Shown here in pieces: positions 1 through 4,650 of a stretch of 6,843 bases of DNA. Position numbers and translations under genes: made by a program. The notes below the pieces were generated by a model, which ran no database searches, was not told where the DNA came from, and was given only the letters and a program-made list of their open reading frames with translations. The number at the start of each line of letters is the position of its first letter. Positions within the stretch are counted from its first letter, which is position 1. The DNA lies in the NCBI GenBank assembly GCA_029213105.1, contig JARGNS010000157.1, forward strand, positions 1-6,843. The letters are read 5' to 3'. This DNA comes from Planctomycetota bacterium. Lineage in GTDB: Bacteria > Planctomycetota > PLA2 > JAEUHO01.

Positions 1-56
1 GGGCCCAACAGCCGCGCCTGCGGCGCGTAGACTTCGTAGTCGCACCGCCGCACTCC

Positions 57-61
57 GGAGG
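57..61 (+). promoter_or_regulatory. Shine-Dalgarno site of the first PDZ protein gene
   Basis: GGAGG lies nine bases before the ATG at 71. It decides the start, because the reading frame stays open upstream to the window edge and there is a second in-frame ATG at 113 without a comparable site. Confidence 0.75.
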
Positions 62-70
62 CTCGTTCCC

Positions 71-1135
71 ATGCACCTGCGCCCCCTGCGTCCGCTCAAG
101 CCCCTGCGTCGGATGCCGCTGCCCGTCGCGATCCTCTGCGCCCTCGCGCTCGGCGTACCTGCCTTCGCCGATGAGGAGGAGGCGCCCGGGAAGCAGGCCC
201 CCGCGAAGAAGGCTGAAGCGAAGGCCCCCGCCAAGGCGCCTCCGAAGGCGCCGCCCGGTCTGACCCGCAAGGACATCGAGGAACTCGTCAAGCGCGGCGG
301 GCGCCTGCCCGAGGGCTTCGTGCCCCATGGCATGCGGCCGGGCGAGCGCGGCCCGGGCGCAGGCCAGGGCGGTCCCCGTCCGGGCCAGCCGCCGTTCCTC
401 CGTGGACCGGGGGCCTTCGGTCTGGCCACCGGCGCCGAGGGGGCGCTCACGAAGGCCATGGGCCAGCTCGTCCTGAAGTACCTCGACGAGAAGGACGATC
501 CCGTGCGCGCCGCGGTCTACGAGGATCTCCTGCGCGACATGGCCACCGTCATGGCCGAGGGGGAGAGCGCCAGCGTGGCGGGCCTCATGCCGATGCTCAT
601 GGGGCGTCTGATCGCAGGTCTGCGCGATCCCAAGAAGGCGCCCGTCTACCGCGAGATCATGACGATCTTCGGGCAGGCACTCGTCACCGTCGATCCGAAG
701 CCGCCGGCCTTCGTGCCGGGAACCGGCAAGCCGGTGACGCCGCCTCCGGGCCGGCCTCCGGCCGCACCCCAGGATCCCGGCGGCACGCAGCCGCTCGCGC
801 CCACCCAGGGGCAGTGGCCCGCCAGCTTCGCCGGCGCCGAGGTCGTGTACGTCGGTACGGGCGATCCCGCTGCGGCGATGCAGGTCCACCTGCGCCGGAT
901 CCCCGAGAGCAGCCTCGCCTGGCAGGCGGGCCTACGCCCCGGCCATCGCATCCTCGCCATCGACGGCAAGCCTGCGACGCCGGCCCGGCTGCGCGCGGCC
1001 GAGAAGGCCTTCACCCCCGGCGGCAAACTCCTCCTACGCCTCCGTCGTATGGATGGCACGATCGATGTGTTGAATCTCGAGTTCGAGGCCGATGACGAGC
1101 CCGACGCCGGTGGACAGGCCGGCCCGGGCAAGTAG
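71..1135 (+). CDS. Secreted PDZ-domain protein of unknown function
   Basis: This 354-residue protein is probably exported. Residues 1-33 form a signal peptide: a basic start rich in Arg/Leu/Pro, a hydrophobic core (about 17-30) and an Ala-Phe-Ala cleavage site before Asp34. An Ala/Pro/Lys-rich linker (about 36-63) and a Gly/Pro-rich stretch (80-118) follow. A mostly helical region (about 122-203) matches no family I recognise. After a Pro-rich linker (207-250) comes a C-terminal PDZ domain (about 255-338), recognised by 'AGLRPGHRILAIDGKP', typical of bacterial PDZ domains that bind protein C-termini. No protease domain is present, so a scaffold, adaptor or inhibitor role in the periplasm or envelope is an inference. 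The gene precedes another secreted PDZ protein by 46 bases, suggesting co-transcription. The start at 71 is chosen for its GGAGG; Met15 would also give a good signal peptide. Confidence 0.85.
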   Translation: MHLRPLRPLKPLRRMPLPVAILCALALGVPAFADEEEAPGKQAPAKKAEAKAPAKAPPKAPPGLTRKDIEELVKRGGRLPEGFVPHGMRPGERGPGAGQGGPRPGQPPFLRGPGAFGLATGAEGALTKAMGQLVLKYLDEKDDPVRAAVYEDLLRDMATVMAEGESASVAGLMPMLMGRLIAGLRDPKKAPVYREIMTIFGQALVTVDPKPPAFVPGTGKPVTPPPGRPPAAPQDPGGTQPLAPTQGQWPASFAGAEVVYVGTGDPAAAMQVHLRRIPESSLAWQAGLRPGHRILAIDGKPATPARLRAAEKAFTPGGKLLLRLRRMDGTIDVLNLEFEADDEPDAGGQAGPGK

Positions 1136-1165
1136 CGCCGCCGACCTACGGATTCCCGTCCAGCT

Positions 1166-1173
1166 GGAAGGAA
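1166..1173 (+). promoter_or_regulatory. Shine-Dalgarno site of the second PDZ protein gene
   Basis: GGAAGGAA lies eight bases before the ATG at 1182. It supports that start over the in-frame ATG at 1092, which would overlap the preceding gene and bury the signal peptide behind 30 extra residues. Confidence 0.75.
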
Positions 1174-1181
1174 CGACCACC

Positions 1182-2504
1182 ATGCGCCAGATCCTGTGGA
1201 TCACCCTCTTCGGCATCGCGCTCCCCCTGACCGCGGTGCTTGTCAGCCCCACCGGCTGGGCCGAAGACGAAGCCCCGGCCCTCGCCGACGCCGCCATCGC
1301 CCAGCTCGTCCAGGACCTGGGCGCCGACGACTTCCGCACCCGGGAGCAGGCCAGCAAGCGCTTGGCCGCCCTGGGCGCCAAGGCCCGTCCGGCGCTCGAG
1401 AAGGCCCTGAAGTCCGAGACCCGCCCCGAGGTGCGCTGGCGGGCGGAGCAGATCCTGCGCCGCATCAAGGGCGCCGATCAGGAGCGCCCCCTCGGTGGCG
1501 AGGAGGCCCCGCGCCTGCCGGGTACGCCCGGCCAGGAAGCCCCGCGTGCCGGCGACGCGCGTCCCGACAACCCCTTCGGCGGTGCCATCCGCGGCAAGGA
1601 GTTCGGCGACGCGATGAAGCAGGTCGAGGAGATGCTGAAGAAGTGGAAGGCCGGCGGCGCCGACTTCGGCGGCCTGATGGGCACCCAGCGCCTGACTGCG
1701 CCGGGGCTCGTGCTCGAGCGCTCGCTCCTGGGCCGCGTCACCCTGCGTGTCATGCGCGAGAAGGACGACGGCGCCAAGGTGGAGGACGTGTTCCGCGGGC
1801 ACAGCCTCGAGGACATCCTTGCCAACAACCCGGAGCTGGGCAACCACGCCGGCATGGCGGAGCTCAAGCGCCGCGAGGCCGAGGCCAACTGGCCCGGGCT
1901 CGAGGACTTCCGCAAGCAGCTCGGCGGCCTGCGCACGGCGCCGTTCCCCCGCGGCGGCTTCGGCATGGCCACGAGCTCCGGCGTGGAGATCCGTCAGGAT
2001 GCCGACGGCGTGACCGTGACGCTGCGTGAGAAGGGCGAGGACGGCAAGGAGGTCGTCAAGGAGTACAAGGGCAAGAGCATCGAGGAGCTGAAGGCGAAGC
2101 ATCCGGAGCTCAAGGACAAGATCGGTGGCTTCTCCATCCGCGTGATGCCCCCGCAGGTGTTCTGGCCCGGCCGCGGTCCGAGTCGCCTCAACCCCTTCCA
2201 GCCGCCCGTGACGCCGCGCGCGCGCGGCAAGGCCATCTTCGGCCTGACCCTGACCGACGTCAGCGACGCGCTGGCGAGCCATCTTGGCCTCGAGAAGGGC
2301 CGTGGCGCCCTGGTCGACAACGTCCTGCCGGGCAGCCAGGCCGAGGCGCTGGGCCTCCAGCGCAACGACATCCTGGTGGAGGTCGGTGGCCAGGGCGTGG
2401 GGGTCAGCGAAGCCGCCGACCTCCTGCGCAAGGCCGGCCGCGACAAGGCGCCCGTCCACATCGTCCTGATCCGCAAGGGGGCGCGCCAGACGCTCTCGCG
2501 CTGA
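1182..2504 (+). CDS. Secreted HEAT-like and PDZ-domain protein with internal repeat
   Basis: The 440-residue product has a signal peptide (1-27, hydrophobic core 4-21, cleavage after Gly-Trp-Ala). Residues about 38-96 form a HEAT-like helical pair with the pattern 'DDFRTREQASKRLAALG', a type I know from many secreted planctomycetal proteins. A low-complexity linker (97-130) and a charged helix (about 138-157) follow. Two copies of a roughly 34-residue module lie at 186-219 and 277-310; each looks like two beta strands around an Asp-Gly turn, then Gly-x-Ser and a helix ending Pro-Glu-Leu. A PDZ domain (about 350-435) closes the protein, with 'LPGSQAEALGLQRNDILVEV' as its core. There is no Ser protease or other catalytic domain. 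Envelope scaffolding or regulation of proteolysis is possible but not shown. The gene sits 46 bases after another PDZ gene and before a strong terminator. Confidence 0.87.
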   Translation: MRQILWITLFGIALPLTAVLVSPTGWAEDEAPALADAAIAQLVQDLGADDFRTREQASKRLAALGAKARPALEKALKSETRPEVRWRAEQILRRIKGADQERPLGGEEAPRLPGTPGQEAPRAGDARPDNPFGGAIRGKEFGDAMKQVEEMLKKWKAGGADFGGLMGTQRLTAPGLVLERSLLGRVTLRVMREKDDGAKVEDVFRGHSLEDILANNPELGNHAGMAELKRREAEANWPGLEDFRKQLGGLRTAPFPRGGFGMATSSGVEIRQDADGVTVTLREKGEDGKEVVKEYKGKSIEELKAKHPELKDKIGGFSIRVMPPQVFWPGRGPSRLNPFQPPVTPRARGKAIFGLTLTDVSDALASHLGLEKGRGALVDNVLPGSQAEALGLQRNDILVEVGGQGVGVSEAADLLRKAGRDKAPVHIVLIRKGARQTLSR

Positions 2505-2529
2505 TCCCGCCCTCCCTTCCCGACGCGCA

Positions 2530-2566
2530 CGGCCGACACCCCTCAAGGTGTCGGCCGCTTTCCTTT
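2530..2566 (+). terminator. Intrinsic terminator after the PDZ gene pair
   Basis: A perfect 11-bp G+C-rich stem (2530-2540 with 2547-2557) closes a six-base loop (2541-2546) and is followed by the T-rich run CTTTCCTTT. It begins 25 bases after the stop at 2502-2504. This is the clearest transcription signal in the window, and it should end the transcript of the two PDZ genes. Confidence 0.88.
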
Positions 2567-2599
2567 CGGCCCCCCCTCACCGCAGGCGAGAATCCCGGC

Positions 2600-3247
2600 A
2601 TGAGCAATGACACCCCCGTCGCCGCGCCGAGCGCGGCCACCCAGCGCAAGATCCGGTGGATTCTCGGTCTCGGCGTGCTGTTGGCCGCCGGCATCGGGAT
2701 CTTCTACTACTTCGACCAGTACTACCCCTGGTGGCACTGGCGCACGGTCGAAGAGGCGAAGTTCTACCGCAGCAGCCAGCTGGGCGAGAACGAGCTGGCG
2801 GACGCGATCCAGCGCTACAAGCTCAAGACGATCTTCAACCTGCGCGATGTGAACGAGCGCGAGCACGGGAACTGGTACGAGACCGAACTGCGCGTGGCCA
2901 AGGAGAACGGCGCCCGCGTGGTCGACATCCCGCTCAAGGCCGGCACGCCGCCGTCGCCCGAGCAGATCGCCTTGATGCTCGAGGTCATGGACGATCCGAA
3001 GAACCTCCCGGTCATGGCGCACTGCTACCACGGCTCGATCCGCAGCGCGGCGGCCGAGGGGTTGTTCCGGCGCGAGTACCTCGGCGAGAACGGCGAGCAG
3101 TCCTACGACCGCGTCGAGAGCTGGGGCCGCGATCTCGAGGAGGACTACCCCCTCATCGCGGACTTCATCAAGAACTACGTGCCGCGGCGCGACCGCAAGC
3201 CGGCACCGAAGGCGGCGGACCCGAAGGGCGACGAGCAGGACAAGTAG
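2600..3247 (+). CDS. Membrane-anchored dual-specificity/tyrosine phosphatase-like protein
   Basis: This 215-residue protein belongs to the cysteine-dependent phosphatases, which hydrolyse phosphate esters through a phosphocysteine intermediate. The signature is 'HCYHGSIRS' (141-149), fitting C-x5-R with nucleophile Cys142 and phosphate-binding Arg148. Upstream are 'FYRSSQL' (55-61) and 'KTIFNLRD' (76-83), typical of the compact atypical dual-specificity group, and Asp109 in 'VVDIPL', a possible general acid. One transmembrane segment lies at about 19-37. Arg/Lys before it and acidic and aromatic residues after it predict that the catalytic domain is outside the cytoplasm. The C-terminus (195-215) is charged and probably disordered. 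The substrate is unknown and could be a phosphoprotein, inositol phosphate or lipid-linked phosphate. The ribosome site AGGCGAG (2584-2590) is modest. The gene starts 33 bases after a terminator and converges with the next gene. Confidence 0.82.
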   Translation: MSNDTPVAAPSAATQRKIRWILGLGVLLAAGIGIFYYFDQYYPWWHWRTVEEAKFYRSSQLGENELADAIQRYKLKTIFNLRDVNEREHGNWYETELRVAKENGARVVDIPLKAGTPPSPEQIALMLEVMDDPKNLPVMAHCYHGSIRSAAAEGLFRREYLGENGEQSYDRVESWGRDLEEDYPLIADFIKNYVPRRDRKPAPKAADPKGDEQDK

Positions 3248-3307
3248 TCCTCGCGTGGCTCGACCCGCCTGGCGGCGGGGAGACCCGCTCGCCGTGGCAC
3301 CCGTCGC

Positions 3308-4510
3308 TCAGACGGACGCGGCTTCCTGCGTCTCCTCGGCGCGGATGCGCTCGAGCAGCGCCGGCTCGGCCACGAACCCGATGCAGCCCATCAGGTAGCC
3401 GCCGCCGATGGACGGCAGGAGGACCAGCTCGCCCTCCTGGATGCGGTGCTCCGGCTGCGTGACGATCTGGGTCACGCGGCCGTCCTCGTCCAGGACGCGG
3501 CCCATGTTGCCGTGGCGCAGGCCGAAGTCGAGCGCGATGAGGTTGCTGGCCGCGCTGATGTTGCCCGTGCGGTAGATGGTGCGCACGAGGCGATCGCGCG
3601 GCAGCTTGAGGCGATCCGCCAGACCGTCGAGGATGCGTCCGTTGGCCTGGTGGGGGACCACGCGCGCGTTCTCGAGGAGCTTCAGGATGCCCTCTTCGCC
3701 GCGGCGGATCGACTTGGGGTCGTAGCCCAGGCAGCGCGTGAGGCACTCCGTCATGTTGAGGACGGCGCTGCGCAGCACGTTCGGCCCGCTCTCCATCTCG
3801 ACGAGGGCCTGCTCCACCAGCTGCACGCCCGGCTCGATCTCGCGGTCGGGGAACCGTGCGACGTCGATCGGGATGTTGCTGTTGGCCAGGTGGATGTTGC
3901 GCGGGCTGTACTTGAAGTCGAGGAAGGGCGGGTACATGCCGCCGTTCTCGAGCGGCTCCGCGCTGCGGGACATGACGACCGCGCCCGCGCCGTCGCCGAA
4001 GATGATCGAGGTGATCGGGTCGTGGAAGTTGAGGGCCTTGCTGGCCGTCTCGGTGCCGATCACGAGGATGTTGTCGTAGAGCCCCGCGGCCAGGTGGGAC
4101 CACGCGTTGGCCATGCCGTAGATGCTGCCGGCGCAGGCGGCCTTGAGCTGGAAGACCGGGACGCGCTCGGCGCCGAGCTGGTCGGCGAACATGCAGTGGT
4201 CGCCGGGGATCGCCTGACTCTCGGTGAACGTCGCGTAGATGATCAGGTCGAGGTCCTGCGGCTCGAGCCCGGCGGTCTTGAGCGCCTTGCGCGCCGCCTT
4301 GAGCGAGAGGTCGACCGTGCGCTCCTCGGGCGTCGAGAAGCGGCGCTCGTGGACGTGGGTGACCTGGTCGACCCATGTGCCGAAGTCACCGCTCTTCGAG
4401 CTGTCGAAGCCCGAGACGAGGCTCGAGAGCTCGTCGTTGTCGACGACGCGCTCGGGCAGGTGCGCGCCGATGCCGGTGACGGTGACGTGGGGATTGCGCT
4501 GCGCGGGCAT
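3308..4510 (-). CDS. 3-oxoacyl-ACP synthase III (FabH-like ketosynthase)
   Basis: The 400-residue product is a thiolase-fold condensing enzyme of the FabH type. Such enzymes join an acyl-CoA to malonyl-ACP, starting fatty acid synthesis, or make related condensations. The catalytic triad is visible: Cys126 in 'KAACAGS', His287 in 'VPHQANGRI' and Asn317 in 'GNISAAS'. 'FGDGAGAVV' (171-179) and the C-terminal 'SIGGGYLMG' (367-375) are also family hallmarks. Normal FabH has about 320 residues. Here roughly 29 extra residues lie between Cys and His and about 20 between Asn and the Gly-rich end. Trp46 matches FabH Trp32, but the conserved arginines near 36 and 151 appear as Val50 and Pro165. No other fatty-acid gene is adjacent, so the role may be housekeeping initiation, a special lipid, or another ketosynthase reaction. 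The start at 4510 is chosen for GGGAGG five bases upstream; residues before it are non-homologous. Confidence 0.88.
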   Translation of the reverse strand: MPAQRNPHVTVTGIGAHLPERVVDNDELSSLVSGFDSSKSGDFGTWVDQVTHVHERRFSTPEERTVDLSLKAARKALKTAGLEPQDLDLIIYATFTESQAIPGDHCMFADQLGAERVPVFQLKAACAGSIYGMANAWSHLAAGLYDNILVIGTETASKALNFHDPITSIIFGDGAGAVVMSRSAEPLENGGMYPPFLDFKYSPRNIHLANSNIPIDVARFPDREIEPGVQLVEQALVEMESGPNVLRSAVLNMTECLTRCLGYDPKSIRRGEEGILKLLENARVVPHQANGRILDGLADRLKLPRDRLVRTIYRTGNISAASNLIALDFGLRHGNMGRVLDEDGRVTQIVTQPEHRIQEGELVLLPSIGGGYLMGCIGFVAEPALLERIRAEETQEAASV

Positions 4511-4515
4511 GGGGG

Positions 4516-4521
4516 CCTCCC
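4516..4521 (-). promoter_or_regulatory. Shine-Dalgarno site of the FabH-like gene
   Basis: On the - strand GGGAGG stands five bases before the ATG at 4510-4508. It favours this start over the ATG at 4660, which would add 50 low-complexity residues and overlap the divergent gene. Confidence 0.7.
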
Positions 4522-4527
4522 GAGGCG

Positions 4528-4541
4528 CGGCACGGGTGCCG
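4528..4541. repeat. 14-bp palindrome in the FabH-like gene leader
   Basis: CGGCAC and GTGCCG form a perfect 6-bp inverted repeat around a central GG. The two-base centre is too tight for a good hairpin, so a dimeric regulator site is more likely than a terminator. It lies between the proposed promoter and the ribosome site of the FabH-like gene. In such G+C-rich DNA a chance origin is quite possible. Confidence 0.3.
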
Positions 4542-4553
4542 ACGCGGGCCCGG

Positions 4554-4582
4554 AGCCTACCGCTGCCCCTGGGAGGCGGCAA
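4554..4582 (-). promoter_or_regulatory. Possible sigma70-like promoter of the FabH-like gene
   Basis: On the - strand, TTGCCG (4582-4577) and TAGGCT (4559-4554) are separated by 17 bases. They match the sigma70 consensus at 4 of 6 and 3 of 6 positions. Transcription would begin near 4547, giving a leader of about 37 bases. The fit is moderate and the promoter rules of this organism are unknown. Confidence 0.3.
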
Positions 4583-4599
4583 GGCGCGCATGGCCTGTC

Positions 4600-4618
4600 G
4601 TACGGTGCCTGTACGGTG
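4600..4618. repeat. 8-bp direct repeat with 11-bp period in the divergent intergenic region
   Basis: GTACGGTG occurs at 4600-4607 and again at 4611-4618, about one helical turn apart. It lies 33 bases upstream of the AddB-like gene start and on the promoter side of the FabH-like gene. The geometry suits a regulator binding the same DNA face twice, but no regulator is identified. Confidence 0.4.
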
Positions 4619-4650
4619 GTCTGCCTTTTGATGGGAGTGCTTGGATCCAC

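Noticed and set aside
13..27. 6-bp hairpin with a three-base loop at the left edge
   Set aside because: There is no T-run, and short GC stems like this arise by chance in such sequence.
1..30. Possible tail of an upstream gene ending in TAG at 28-30
   Set aside because: Nine codons show nothing recognisable and cannot be supported as coding.
1092..1181. Upstream start for the HEAT/PDZ protein
   Set aside because: It would overlap the previous gene and displace the signal peptide from the N-terminus; ATG 1182 has a clear ribosome site.
1146..2546. A 466-residue open frame on the - strand opposite the HEAT/PDZ gene
   Set aside because: Its composition is Ala/Leu/Gly/Arg-biased with no recognisable domain, and it mirrors the codon structure of the real gene.
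3264..3279. Hairpin with CCCGCC/GGCGGG stem between the convergent phosphatase and FabH-like genes
   Set aside because: The position suits a bidirectional terminator, but the stem is only 6 bp and neither side has a T-run.
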